DNA of 64,000 nucleotides from Bacteroidales bacterium UBA6397 (GCA_002439875.1 DJQB01000038.1:24528-88527); one strand, 5' to 3'. Shown: positions 44,490 through 54,611, counted from the stretch's first letter. Made by a program: numbers and translations. The notes: generated by a model from the letters alone, not told the origin.

Positions 44490-44576
44490 AACCACTACTA
44501 TTTTTAGCCGAATATAAGACATAATCATCAACATTTCAATACTTTACATTTATATCTAACTACTAAAACAGTACCA

Positions 44577-44584
44577 TAGCTTTG
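44577..44584 (+). promoter_or_regulatory. -7 box for the susC operon
   Basis: TAGCTTTG (TAnnTTTG) 80 bases before the susC ATG at 44665. The -33 region has no TTTG, as expected for a promoter that needs an activator such as the SusR-like protein. It puts the in-frame ATG at 44587 at the transcript start, so the later ATG is preferred. Confidence 0.5.
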
Positions 44585-44664
44585 CCATGATGCCGATATT
44601 GGTTTTCTTTGCGAAGAATAACCAATGGAATATTCTTTTTTGTTTATTAAAACTTTTTAAGGAC

Positions 44665-47661
44665 ATGAGCAGAACACACTTCCTTTTGTGTTCGATTGCC
44701 GTCTTGCTGTTTCTGACAGGACTCAGCGCATCCGCGCAGGGACTGCCGTTCAACGGAAAGGTGATCGACAAGACAGGGCAGCCTGTAATAGGGGCCGCTG
44801 TCGTGAACACAGGTGACCGTTCGGTCGGGACAATCACCGATGTGGACGGAACTTTCACCTTGACCGCCGCCAAAGGTGACATTCTGGAAATTTCGTCACT
44901 GGGTTACACGACGACCAAGGTGACGGTGGGCGAAAGCGGCGACATCACAATCACTCTTATGGAGGACACGGAATTCCTGAGCGAATCCGTTGTCGTGGGC
45001 TACGGAACCATCAAAAAGAAAGACCTGACAGGAGCGGTCGCATCAGTTTCCGACAAGGATCTCAAGGACTCTCCGGTAGCGAATGTCGGGCAAGCGCTCC
45101 AAGGAAAAGTCTCCGGCGTGTACATTCTTGACTCCGGAAAACCAGGAGACAACGTCACGATGAAGATCAGAGGGCTTGGCACTATCAATGACAGTGATCC
45201 GCTTGTGGTCATCGACGGGGTTCCGACTGATTTGGGACTGACTTCGCTCAACACTGCGGACATCGACAGGATTGATGTGCTGAAAGACGCGTCCGCCACG
45301 GCCATCTACGGATCACGAGGCGCCAACGGTGTGGTGATGGTGACCACCAAAAGAGGATCCAACGGAGACGGCAAGGTCAGCGTCAACGCCAACTGGGCGA
45401 TCCAGAATGTCACTTATATTCCGGAGATGCTTGACGCCGCGGGCTATGCGGCCTATTCCAACGACATGTTGAGCAACGCCGGACTGGCCACTAATCCGGC
45501 ATGGAGCAATCCTGAGACTCTCGGCAAGGGTACGGACTGGATCAATGAGATCCTTCACACCGGAAAGATGCAAAACTACACGGTAAGCTATTCCGGTGGA
45601 AACGAGAAAGCCCATTACTATATCTCTGGAGGATTCCTTGACCAGAAAGGAATCGTCAAGACAGTCGGCTACAGAAGGTTCACATTCCAGAACAACAATG
45701 ACGCACAAGTCCTGAAATGGCTGAAGTTCTCCAACAACATCACATTCTCGGCAGACGTGAAGGAGAGCGGTTCATATTCAATCTCCAGCGCGATGAACGC
45801 CCTGCCAACGCAGGAAGTCAAGAACGCCGACGGCAGCTGGAGCGGTCCGGAGGGAACTTCCTATTGGTATGGAGATGTCAGGAATCCGGTTGGTCCTCTC
45901 TACACCAACTCAAACAAGACCAACGGATACAATTTCCTCGGAAACATCTCGGCGGAGTTAACATTCACGAAGTGGCTTAGATTCAAGAGTACTTTCGGCT
46001 ACGACGCCAAGATGTGGTTCAACGACAACATCTCGTACGCCTATGACTACAAGCCTTCAGCGGTGGAGGAGACCACACGTTACCAAGACTCTAACAAGGC
46101 CTTCACATATCTTTGGGACAATTACTTCACGTTTGACCAGACATTCAACGGAAAGCATAGTCTCAATGTGATGGCAGGTACATCGGCACAATGGAACGAC
46201 ACTTCGGGGATCAACGCGACCAAGGCAGGATTCCTTTTCTCCAACGTCCACGAGTTCGACAACGGATCCGTCAACAAATCAATCGGCGGTGCGTCAAGCG
46301 ACTGGGCTATGATGTCCTTTATGGCCAGACTCAATTACTCTTATGGCGACAGATACCTTATCACGGCCACGATGCGCCGCGACGGCTCCTCCAGATTCGG
46401 GCCAAACCACAGATGGGGCAACTTCCCGTCAGCCTCAGCCGCCTGGAGAATGTCCAAGGAGAATTGGTTTCCCAAGAATATTCTTGTAAATGACGCGAAA
46501 CTGCGCGTCGGCTATGGCGTGACCGGAAACGACAAGATCGGTTCATACGCCTACATCCAGACCTACAACACAGGCACTTATATTTTCGGCAGCGACATCG
46601 TCACCACCCTCATTGCAAAGTCCATGGCGAATCCGTCAATCCACTGGGAGGAAGTGCGCCAGGCCAACATCGGTCTGGACCTGTCTATGTGGCAGTCACG
46701 TGTCAACCTTTCGGTCGATGCCTACCTTAAGAACACCGCTGACATGCTTGTCAAGGCTGCTATTCCTATTACATCAGGCTACGAGGACACCACAACAACC
46801 TACACGAATGCCGGCAAGGTTCGCAACAGTGGCTTCGAGTTCACCCTCAACACAATCAACTTCGACAGCACAGGCGACGGGTTCAGATGGGAGACATCGC
46901 TGACAGCGACATGGAACAGAAACAGGATCGTAAGCCTTAACAGCGACACGCCGCTCTACCAGAACGAGACAGGCGGAGCCTACATCACGATGCAGAAGAA
47001 CGGCAAACCTATCAATGTGTTCTATGGTTATGTTACCGACGGGATATTCCAAACTCAGGAAGAAGTTGACAGCCATGCGTTTCAGGAGAACTCCACCGCA
47101 CCGGGCGACATCCGCTTCAAGGATCTCAACAACGATGGTGTGATCAACGAGGAAGACAGGGCAATCATCGGCAACCCAAATCCCGATTGGCTGTTCTCTA
47201 TGACGAACAAACTCTATTTCAAGGGGTTCGACCTCACGGTTTTCCTTCAGGGCGTAACCGGCAACGAGATATTCAACGCCGTGTGCATCGGCAACGAAGG
47301 AATGGCCAGCGCGCACAATCAGACGGCTTCCGTAAAGTACCGCTGGACTGGCTACGGAACCAGCACGAGCATGCCGCGCGCCGTCTATGGAGACCCGAAC
47401 CACAACGCCAGAATCTCAGACAGGTTCGTGGAGGACGGCTCTTACCTGAGGGTAAAGAACATCACTTTAGGCTACACATTCCCTAAGGCTCTTCTGAAGA
47501 AGGCGAACATCGACAGCGCGAGGATATTCCTCTCCTGCGAGAACGCTCTGACCCTGACGAATTACTCCGGCTTCGATCCGGAGGTTGGCATCAACGGAAT
47601 TGATTGGAACATCTACCCGCTGTCACGTACTTTCAGCCTCGGTCTCAACTTTAATTTCTAA
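44665..47661 (+). CDS. SusC/RagA family TonB-linked outer-membrane transporter
   Basis: A 999-residue TonB-dependent transporter that imports oligosaccharides in complex with SusD. Signal peptide MSRTHFLLCSIAVLLFLTGLSASAQ, then a carboxypeptidase-regulatory-like domain (GKVIDKTGQPVIGAAVVNTGDRSVGTITDVDGTF). A TonB-box region with EFLSESVVVGYGTIKKKDLTGAV follows, then the plug (SPVANVGQALQGKVSGVYI; VLKDASATAIYGSRGANGVVMVTTKRG) and a barrel ending in the aromatic FSLGLNFNF. There is no N-terminal STN domain, so it is not tied to an ECF sigma/anti-sigma system. The TAA overlaps the susD ATG. By context it takes up alpha-1,6-gluco-oligosaccharides. Confidence 0.95.
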   Translation: MSRTHFLLCSIAVLLFLTGLSASAQGLPFNGKVIDKTGQPVIGAAVVNTGDRSVGTITDVDGTFTLTAAKGDILEISSLGYTTTKVTVGESGDITITLMEDTEFLSESVVVGYGTIKKKDLTGAVASVSDKDLKDSPVANVGQALQGKVSGVYILDSGKPGDNVTMKIRGLGTINDSDPLVVIDGVPTDLGLTSLNTADIDRIDVLKDASATAIYGSRGANGVVMVTTKRGSNGDGKVSVNANWAIQNVTYIPEMLDAAGYAAYSNDMLSNAGLATNPAWSNPETLGKGTDWINEILHTGKMQNYTVSYSGGNEKAHYYISGGFLDQKGIVKTVGYRRFTFQNNNDAQVLKWLKFSNNITFSADVKESGSYSISSAMNALPTQEVKNADGSWSGPEGTSYWYGDVRNPVGPLYTNSNKTNGYNFLGNISAELTFTKWLRFKSTFGYDAKMWFNDNISYAYDYKPSAVEETTRYQDSNKAFTYLWDNYFTFDQTFNGKHSLNVMAGTSAQWNDTSGINATKAGFLFSNVHEFDNGSVNKSIGGASSDWAMMSFMARLNYSYGDRYLITATMRRDGSSRFGPNHRWGNFPSASAAWRMSKENWFPKNILVNDAKLRVGYGVTGNDKIGSYAYIQTYNTGTYIFGSDIVTTLIAKSMANPSIHWEEVRQANIGLDLSMWQSRVNLSVDAYLKNTADMLVKAAIPITSGYEDTTTTYTNAGKVRNSGFEFTLNTINFDSTGDGFRWETSLTATWNRNRIVSLNSDTPLYQNETGGAYITMQKNGKPINVFYGYVTDGIFQTQEEVDSHAFQENSTAPGDIRFKDLNNDGVINEEDRAIIGNPNPDWLFSMTNKLYFKGFDLTVFLQGVTGNEIFNAVCIGNEGMASAHNQTASVKYRWTGYGTSTSMPRAVYGDPNHNARISDRFVEDGSYLRVKNITLGYTFPKALLKKANIDSARIFLSCENALTLTNYSGFDPEVGINGIDWNIYPLSRTFSLGLNFNF

Positions 47662-49154
47662 TGAATATGAACAACTTAAAGATCACAATACTTGCTTTGG
47701 CAGGCTTGGCGATGACATCCTGCTCCGGATTTCTTGACAGTTTCCCGTCCTACGCCGTGGATCCTTCCGTCTCAGTCACTGACTCCGTCGCCATTGCATT
47801 GACTAACGGATGCTACGTGCCGCTGCAATCCTCAAACCTTTACAATCAAAGAATATGGTCACTCGACATCATCGCCGGCAACTCCGAGGTCGGTGCAGGT
47901 GGCGGTGACGATGGAATCGAGACCATCCAATGCGCCAATTTCGCCGCTGACGCGTCCAACGGATTCGCTCTTTACATCTGGAGATCGCCTTGGGTCGGAA
48001 TCGGGCAGTGCAACACCACGATAGAATCCATTCTCGGAGAAGGCAACCAGACCAGCGACACCATCAGAAATCGTTCGCTCGGTGAGGCATATTTCCTCAG
48101 GGCTCACTATTACTACATTCTCACACGCCTGTTCGGAGGCGTCCCGCTTGTGCTCTCCCCGCACAAGGCCAACGAGTCCACGGATGTGGCAAGATCCTCT
48201 CTTGCCGAATGTTACGCACAGATCATCAGCGACTGCAAGGCCGCCATCGATCTCCTGCCCGAGAAAAGGACATATTCAGGAGCGGACTACAACCGGGCCA
48301 GCAAGGATGCGGCACTGGCCATGCTGGCCGACGTCTATCTGACATACAATCCGTCTGAGCACTACGCAGAGGTTCAGAATCTCTGCTCACAGGTGGAGGC
48401 TTTGGGCTATGACCTGAGCAAGTGTGATTTCTCCGACAATTTCGGAGAGAAGGCTGAGACCAGTCAGGAGGCCTTGTTCACGGTAGGATATTCAGGAAGC
48501 ACCCAGTACGACTTCTGGGGCGGAAGCAACCAAAGTTCATGGCTTTCCACCTTCATGGGCCCGAGAAACTCGGGTATGGTCGCCGGATCATACGGATGGA
48601 ACCAGCCTACCGCGGAATTCATGAGCCAATGGGAAGAGGGCGACCTCAGGAAGGACGTGACCGTCTTCTACAACGGATGTCCGGCCTTCGACGGAATCGA
48701 GTACAAGTCCTCTTGGTCCAACACTGGTTACAATGTCCGTAAGTTCTTGGTCACCAAATCATACTCGCCGGAATACAACACAAATGCGGCGGACTTTGTC
48801 GTGTACCGTTTCGCGGATGTCCTGCTGATGAAAGCCGAGGCTTTGAACGAGCAGGGCAAGACGGACGAGGCCGCGGAACCTTTGAACATCGTAAGAAAAC
48901 GCGCAGGCCTCAATCCGATTCCTTCCGGGAAGACACAGGACGAAATGAGGGAGATCATCATCCACGAGCGAAGGATGGAGCTTGCTTTCGAGGGACACAG
49001 GTGGTTCGACCTCATCAGACTCAACAAGGGGCAGTACGCTCTTGATTTCTTTGCCGGAATCGGCAAGAAAGCCACCAAGGACAGACTGCTTCTGCCTATC
49101 CCTTTGACAGAGATGGACTCCAACAATCTGATGGAACAAAACCCTGGATATTAA
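47661..49154 (+). CDS. SusD/RagB family surface glycan-binding lipoprotein
   Basis: A 497-residue lipoprotein (GLAMTSCSGFLD, Cys21) that acts as the lid of the SusC transporter and binds glycan at the cell surface. Typical pieces are LGEAYFLRAHYYYILTRLFGGVPLVL (a SusD TPR helix pair), YNRASKDAALAMLADVYL, YRFADVLLMKAEALNEQG and the C-terminal RMELAFEGHRWFDLIRL and LLPIPLTEMDSNN. The ATG at 47661 shares a base with the susC stop; a second ATG six bases on is possible. SusE-like gene follows after 21 bases. Confidence 0.95.
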   Translation: MNMNNLKITILALAGLAMTSCSGFLDSFPSYAVDPSVSVTDSVAIALTNGCYVPLQSSNLYNQRIWSLDIIAGNSEVGAGGGDDGIETIQCANFAADASNGFALYIWRSPWVGIGQCNTTIESILGEGNQTSDTIRNRSLGEAYFLRAHYYYILTRLFGGVPLVLSPHKANESTDVARSSLAECYAQIISDCKAAIDLLPEKRTYSGADYNRASKDAALAMLADVYLTYNPSEHYAEVQNLCSQVEALGYDLSKCDFSDNFGEKAETSQEALFTVGYSGSTQYDFWGGSNQSSWLSTFMGPRNSGMVAGSYGWNQPTAEFMSQWEEGDLRKDVTVFYNGCPAFDGIEYKSSWSNTGYNVRKFLVTKSYSPEYNTNAADFVVYRFADVLLMKAEALNEQGKTDEAAEPLNIVRKRAGLNPIPSGKTQDEMREIIIHERRMELAFEGHRWFDLIRLNKGQYALDFFAGIGKKATKDRLLLPIPLTEMDSNNLMEQNPGY

Positions 49155-49175
49155 TAAACAAGACTGGATAACACA

Positions 49176-50672
49176 ATGAAAAAATCGATAATGACCGCCG
49201 CGGCAGCGGCACTCTGCCTGGGCATTGCATGTTCCTGCTCGGAAGAGGATTACAAGACTGTCGATCCATCCGCCGGGAATACTCTTGAAATGTCCGCTTC
49301 CGGATCGGAGATCGAACTTGACGAGAAAAAAGCCGGCAACGAAGCTTTGGCGTTGAATTGGACGACCGGCACCAACAAAGGCACCGGCAACGCCATCTCC
49401 TACACTTTCGAGATGGCTCTGAAAGACTCCGACTACGCCTCCGGTTACAAAGAGGAACTCGGCAGGAAGGCATATTCAAGGACTTGGACGACGAAGGAAC
49501 TGAATGACTTCCTCAAGTCGAACTTCGGCGCCCAAAGCGGTGTGAAGGCTTCTTACAAAGCCAGAGTTACCGCTTCCGTGGCCGAATACGACGATTTGGA
49601 TCAAGAGTCCTCTGTGGAGTTCACAGTGACTCCTTACGAACCCGTCAGCACGACACTTTACATGATCGGAGGAGCCGCACCCAACGGTTGGTCCGCAGAC
49701 AACGCCACCGAGCTTACACGCACATCCACCGGTGTTTTCTCATGGGCAGGAACACTGAACGAGGGGGAACTCAAGTTCATCACCACTTCTGGACAATTCT
49801 GGCCTGCATACGTCAGGGACGGCTCGGACGCTACGGGAAAGACACTTAAGTACTTCTCAGAACAGCCGTCAGATGCCCTTGACCTCAAGTTCAACATTCC
49901 TGAGGCACGAGGCTACAAGATCACCGCAGACATACTCAACCTGACATTCACACTTGAAGAGGCGGATGTCAACAGACCGCCTTACGACGCCATCTACTTT
50001 GTCGGTGACCCGACCGGCTGGTCATTCGTCAGGATGACCCAGGATCCTGTCAATCCTTTCGTGTTCCGTTACGGGACCGAGTTCACCAGCAGCGGGGAGT
50101 TCAAGTTCGGCACATCCGACGGCTCATGGGAAAATATGTACAAGGCTGCGGAAGACAACGCTTCCATAGGCAACACAGGCGTGCAGTTCGTAAAAGGCTT
50201 TGACCCCGATCCTAAATGGAAAATCAAGGACGAGGAAACCGGAAAGGCCTATAAGATCGCCTTGGACATCACTCCGGGAAAAGAAAGCATGAACTGCGTT
50301 GAGTTCGTCCCATACGAATCGCTCTGGCTCATCGGTTCAGCCGCCCCTCACGGATGGTCGCTGGATGACGCCGCATCCGATGACAAATGCAGACTCAAGG
50401 CAGACGAAGACAAATATATTCTTACATGGACAGGAGATCTCTCCGCAGGCGAGATGAAGATCAGTTGCGACCTCAATAGGGAGTGGGACGGATGCTGGTT
50501 CATGCCGACGTCAGCCAACAAGCCGTTCGACACTGTCTCCGATGGAGTCATCTCGTTCGTGGACAGCAAGAAGGACTCCGGAGTGGACCGGAAATGGATT
50601 GTTGAGAACGCCGGCAACTACACAATCACTGTGAACCAACTGGCGGAGACCGTCACCATTGTGAAGAACTAA
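49176..50672 (+). CDS. SusE/SusF-like surface glycan-binding lipoprotein
   Basis: A 498-residue lipoprotein (LGIACSCSEED, lipid Cys about 19 or 21). An N-terminal SusE-type Ig-like domain (about 30-150) is followed by three related carbohydrate-binding modules. They start LYMIGGAAPNGWSAD (about 163), IYFVGDPTGWSFV (about 270) and LWLIGSAAPHGWSLDD (about 385), with WxxP- and GELKF-type strands in each. This is the fold of the starch-binding SusE and SusF, so it binds alpha-glucan at the surface. Position between susD and the GH66 gene matches the surface binding protein of the B. thetaiotaomicron dextran locus. The first and third modules are most alike. Confidence 0.9.
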   Translation: MKKSIMTAAAAALCLGIACSCSEEDYKTVDPSAGNTLEMSASGSEIELDEKKAGNEALALNWTTGTNKGTGNAISYTFEMALKDSDYASGYKEELGRKAYSRTWTTKELNDFLKSNFGAQSGVKASYKARVTASVAEYDDLDQESSVEFTVTPYEPVSTTLYMIGGAAPNGWSADNATELTRTSTGVFSWAGTLNEGELKFITTSGQFWPAYVRDGSDATGKTLKYFSEQPSDALDLKFNIPEARGYKITADILNLTFTLEEADVNRPPYDAIYFVGDPTGWSFVRMTQDPVNPFVFRYGTEFTSSGEFKFGTSDGSWENMYKAAEDNASIGNTGVQFVKGFDPDPKWKIKDEETGKAYKIALDITPGKESMNCVEFVPYESLWLIGSAAPHGWSLDDAASDDKCRLKADEDKYILTWTGDLSAGEMKISCDLNREWDGCWFMPTSANKPFDTVSDGVISFVDSKKDSGVDRKWIVENAGNYTITVNQLAETVTIVKN

Positions 50673-50683
50673 CGTAAGAAACC

Positions 50684-52447
50684 ATGCGTTACAGAATGTT
50701 TACAGAATTAATCTTGACAGGCGTCATGCTTCTTACAGGCGCCTGTCAGAAAGAGAAAGGCTACACTGGATTCGTGAAGCCTACCGAAGAGGAGACCGTG
50801 ATTTCAGTCAGCACCGACAAGGCCGCCTACAGACCGGGCGAAACAATCAGATTCACCGCCTCTGCGAATCCCGGAGCTGACGTGACTGTCAGATACATGC
50901 ATCTTGGCAAGGTGGTCAGTGAACAACCTCTCAATTCATCGGAATGGAGCTGGACCGCTCCGACCGGGGACTACAAAGGGTACATGGCCGAGGTTTACAA
51001 AACCACATCGGTCGGCGAGAAAATCCTTGGGACTGTCGGAATCGACGTGTCAAGCGACTGGGCCAGATTCCCGCGCTACGGATTCCTGTCCAGTTTCGAT
51101 GTCATGAGCGAAACCGCTGTCAACAACATCATCGACAACCTTAACCGCCACCACATCAACGGAGTACAGTTTCAGGACTGGCATTGGAAGCACCACTGGC
51201 CGTTGGGCGGGACTCGTGACAACCCACTTGAGACCTACAAGGACATCGCAAGCAGAAACACGTCCCTGACAACCCTCAAGAACTACATCTCTGCCATCCA
51301 CAGCCACGGAATGAAAGCCATCTTCTACAACCTTTGCTTCGGCGTCCTTGACGACGCGGCGCAGGATGGGGTCAAGGAAAGCTGGTACATATTCAGCGAC
51401 AATGGCAGAAACAACAAGGACATGCACGCCCTGTCCGCTCCTTTCAAAAGTTCGATCTACCTTGTCAATCCTGGCAATCCACAGTGGCAGGAATACATAG
51501 GCGAGAAAACCGACGATGTCTATTACGTATTGGGCTTTGACGGCTATCAGATTGATCAGTTGGGATATAGAGGCACAAGGTACGACTATGACGGAAACAC
51601 GGTTGACCTTCCGGCAGGCTACGCTTCCTTCATAAATGCGATGAAGTTAAGGCAACCAGCCAAGGATCTTATAATGAACGCAGTCTCGGGTTATGGCGCT
51701 GAACAGATCGTCGGAACCGGGAAAATGGCCTACGCCTACGATGAGATGTGGGGAAATGAAGCAGAATTCACCGATCTCAAGACCCATATCGAAGACAACA
51801 ACCGATTCAGTGATACCGGAATAAGCACAGTCTTCGCCGCCTATATGAACTACGGCAAGGCCGGAAGCCTAGGATCGTTCAATGCCCCTGGTGTCATCCT
51901 TAACGACGCAGTGATGTTCGCGCTTGGAGGCTCACATCTGGAGTTGGGCGAACACATGCTTTGCAATGAATATTTTCCCAACAGCAGCCTGGGCATGACA
52001 ACCGAGCTTCAGAACGCCATGGTCGCCTATTATGATTTTATGACGGCCTACGAAAACCTGCTCCGTGACGGAGGAGAGTTCAATGACGTGAACGTCACTT
52101 CGACTGACGGTAAGATCGACATTAAGCCTTGGGCTCCGGAAATAGGGAAAGCGATAACTCTTTGCAGAAAAGTCGGCAATCGTCAGGTAATCCACATTCT
52201 AAACTTCACACAAGCCAACTCTCTGAGTTGGAGGGATATGGATGGCACTATGCCAGAGCCGACACTGATCAGCGAAGCATCGGTTGACATCAATGTGACC
52301 GGTAGGATCTCCTCTGTCTGGATGGCTTCGCCCGACATTGACGGAGGCGCGTGCAAGAATTTGGATTTCAAGCAGGACAACGGAACTGTCCACGTCACTA
52401 TGCCATCTTTGAAATATTGGAATATGATTGTTTTGGAATATGAATAG
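50684..52447 (+). CDS. GH66 dextranase, surface lipoprotein
   Basis: A 587-residue endo-acting enzyme that cuts alpha-1,6 links in dextran. Lipobox LLTGACQK (Cys21) predicts an outer-membrane lipoprotein. An N-terminal beta domain (about 35-125, YRPGETIRFTASAN) precedes the catalytic barrel. Family GH66 motifs are YGFLSSFD, INGVQFQDWHWKHH, and GFDGYQIDQLG with the nucleophile D291. Acid/base E354 is in MAYAYDEMWGNE. A C-terminal beta domain follows (VIHILNFTQANSLSW). There is no CBM35 insert, so it resembles dextranases rather than cycloisomaltooligosaccharide glucanotransferases. This gene is the main reason to name dextran as the substrate of the locus. Its stop overlaps the next gene by eight bases. 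Confidence 0.9.
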   Translation: MRYRMFTELILTGVMLLTGACQKEKGYTGFVKPTEEETVISVSTDKAAYRPGETIRFTASANPGADVTVRYMHLGKVVSEQPLNSSEWSWTAPTGDYKGYMAEVYKTTSVGEKILGTVGIDVSSDWARFPRYGFLSSFDVMSETAVNNIIDNLNRHHINGVQFQDWHWKHHWPLGGTRDNPLETYKDIASRNTSLTTLKNYISAIHSHGMKAIFYNLCFGVLDDAAQDGVKESWYIFSDNGRNNKDMHALSAPFKSSIYLVNPGNPQWQEYIGEKTDDVYYVLGFDGYQIDQLGYRGTRYDYDGNTVDLPAGYASFINAMKLRQPAKDLIMNAVSGYGAEQIVGTGKMAYAYDEMWGNEAEFTDLKTHIEDNNRFSDTGISTVFAAYMNYGKAGSLGSFNAPGVILNDAVMFALGGSHLELGEHMLCNEYFPNSSLGMTTELQNAMVAYYDFMTAYENLLRDGGEFNDVNVTSTDGKIDIKPWAPEIGKAITLCRKVGNRQVIHILNFTQANSLSWRDMDGTMPEPTLISEASVDINVTGRISSVWMASPDIDGGACKNLDFKQDNGTVHVTMPSLKYWNMIVLEYE

Positions 52448-54611
52448 AAAAACTTTGATTCGCGTCCTCGCGGTGGTTTTCGCCTCTGCGCTGACTCTTG
52501 GAGGCACGGCATACGCCGGAAACTCCTATGACGGTCGTCCGACCGTGGAGAAATCCGAATCCTTGATTTCCCCGAACAGCAACCTCAAACTTGAGTTCAG
52601 ACTCCAAGACGGAGACAAGCCACGTTACAGGCTGTCCTACAAAGACAAGATTGTAGTTGATTGGAGCCGTATGGGATTCCAGTTGGATGACAGCGGTCTA
52701 TTCGATTGGTTCGAGCTTGCTGATACATCCAGAAATTCCGTAGATGAGACCTGGAATCCTGTCTGGGGTGAGGAAAGCACGATAAGAAACCACTATAACG
52801 AACTGGCCGTCACTTTGAGACAGACTTCAAGCGACAGGCGCATGGTGGTCAGGTTCAGGTTGTTTGACGACGGTCTCGGATTCAGGTACGAGTTCCCGGA
52901 CCAAAACAATCTGGTGTATTTCGTGATAAGTGATGAACTGACCGACTTCGCCATGACCGGCGACCACACGGCTTGGTGGATTCCGGGTGACTACGACACA
53001 CAGGAATACGACTACACCAAATCCCGCCTGTCAGAAATCCGTGGATCGATGGAAGCATCCATCACAGACAATCTCTCGCAGACCTCTTTCTCCCCTACCG
53101 GAGTGCAGACATCGCTCCAACTCAAGACCGACGACGGAATCTACCTGAATATTCACGAGGCGGCTCTCGTGAACTATCCGGCCATGCATCTGGATCTGGA
53201 TGACATGAACATGGTGTTCCACGCTCATCTGACCCCGTCTCCCACCGGAGAGAAGGCATACATGCAGACACCATGCACGACACCGTGGAGAACAGTCATT
53301 GTCTCTGACGACGCCCGTGACATCCTCGCATCACGCATCACATTGAATCTCAACGATCCTTGCAAGATCGAAGACACCTCGTGGATCCATCCTTGCAAGT
53401 ATGTCGGTGTCTGGTGGGAGATGATCACCGGCAAGAGTTCGTGGGCCTATACTGATGACCTCCGCAGTGTCCACCTTGCGACCGACGACCTGACAATGGT
53501 TAAGCCTAACGGAAAGCATGGAGCAAACACGGCCAACGTCAAGAGATACATCGACTTCGCCGCGGAAAACGGGTTCGACGGCGTGCTTGTTGAAGGCTGG
53601 AACATCGGTTGGGAGGACTGGTACGGCCACATGAAGGAAGACGTGTTCGATTTCGTTACCCCGTACCCGGATTTCGATGTGAAAGGGATAGAACGATACG
53701 CAAAGGAGAAAGGCGTGAAGATGATTATGCACCATGAGACTTCGGCCTCACCACGCAACTACGAACGTCAGCTTGACACCGCCTACAAGTTCATGAGGGA
53801 GCATGGCTACGACGCCGTCAAATCAGGCTACGTAGGTGACATGATCCAGAAAGGGAACAACCACTACAACCAGTGGATGGTCAACCATTACCTGTACGCC
53901 GTGCGGAAGGCCGCCGACTACCACATTATGGTGAATGCTCACGAGGCCGTACGTCCTACCGGACTTTGCCGCACGTACCCGAACCTTATCGGCAATGAGT
54001 CAGCGAGAGGCACCGAGTATCAGGCGTTCGGCGGGTCCAAACCGTTCCACGTCTCCGTCCTTCCATTCACCAGACTCATCGGAGGGCCTATGGACTATAC
54101 CCCAGGAATCTTCGAGATGAACATCTCCAAGATCAATCCCGGGAACAATTCTCACGCAAACTGCACGATCGCCAACCAACTCGGCATCTATGTAGTGATG
54201 AGTTCCCCTCTCCAGATGGCAGCCGATCTCCCGGAGAACTACGAGCGCTTCCCTGACGCATTTCAATTCATCAAGGATGTGGCCATAGACTGGTCGGAAA
54301 GCCGATATCTGGAGGCTGAACCCGGGGAATATATCACAGTGGCGCGCAAGGCCAAGGACACAGGCAAATGGTTCGTCGGCAACGTGACCGGCGAGAAGGC
54401 GCACGAGTCCGTAATCAAATTCGATTTCCTTGATCCAGGCAAGACCTACATCGCAACTATCTACGCAGACGCCCCGGACGCGGACTACAAGGCCAATCCT
54501 CAAGCCTATACCATCCGAACGATGAAATGCAAGAGCAAGACAGTCCTCAAGCAGAAATCTGTCGAAGGTGGCGGATTCGCGATCTCATTCGAAGAAGTCA
54601 GTGGGAAATAA
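52440..54611 (+). CDS. GH97 alpha-glucosidase (SusB-like, inverting type)
   Basis: A 723-residue enzyme with a cleavable signal peptide (MNRKTLIRVLAVVFASALTLGGTAYAG) and no lipobox, hence periplasmic. It has the N-terminal beta-super-sandwich, the barrel and the C-terminal domain of GH97. The glutamates of the calcium-dependent inverting SusB type are present: KMIMHHETSAS (about E433), MVNAHEAVRP (about E502) and NLIGNESARG (about E520). The Asp nucleophile motif of the retaining alpha-galactosidase branch is absent. It would cut isomalto- and malto-oligosaccharides to glucose after import. The start ATG at 52440 lies inside the end of the GH66 gene. Last gene of the operon, followed by a terminator. 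Confidence 0.93.
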   Translation: MNRKTLIRVLAVVFASALTLGGTAYAGNSYDGRPTVEKSESLISPNSNLKLEFRLQDGDKPRYRLSYKDKIVVDWSRMGFQLDDSGLFDWFELADTSRNSVDETWNPVWGEESTIRNHYNELAVTLRQTSSDRRMVVRFRLFDDGLGFRYEFPDQNNLVYFVISDELTDFAMTGDHTAWWIPGDYDTQEYDYTKSRLSEIRGSMEASITDNLSQTSFSPTGVQTSLQLKTDDGIYLNIHEAALVNYPAMHLDLDDMNMVFHAHLTPSPTGEKAYMQTPCTTPWRTVIVSDDARDILASRITLNLNDPCKIEDTSWIHPCKYVGVWWEMITGKSSWAYTDDLRSVHLATDDLTMVKPNGKHGANTANVKRYIDFAAENGFDGVLVEGWNIGWEDWYGHMKEDVFDFVTPYPDFDVKGIERYAKEKGVKMIMHHETSASPRNYERQLDTAYKFMREHGYDAVKSGYVGDMIQKGNNHYNQWMVNHYLYAVRKAADYHIMVNAHEAVRPTGLCRTYPNLIGNESARGTEYQAFGGSKPFHVSVLPFTRLIGGPMDYTPGIFEMNISKINPGNNSHANCTIANQLGIYVVMSSPLQMAADLPENYERFPDAFQFIKDVAIDWSESRYLEAEPGEYITVARKAKDTGKWFVGNVTGEKAHESVIKFDFLDPGKTYIATIYADAPDADYKANPQAYTIRTMKCKSKTVLKQKSVEGGGFAISFEEVSGK

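Noticed and set aside
44587..44664. 26-residue N-terminal extension of SusC
   Set aside because: It would place residues before a complete signal peptide and begins only three bases after the -7 box; the ATG at 44665 gives a normal signal peptide.
46774..47403. 209-residue ORF opposite susC
   Set aside because: Antisense shadow of the susC barrel region.
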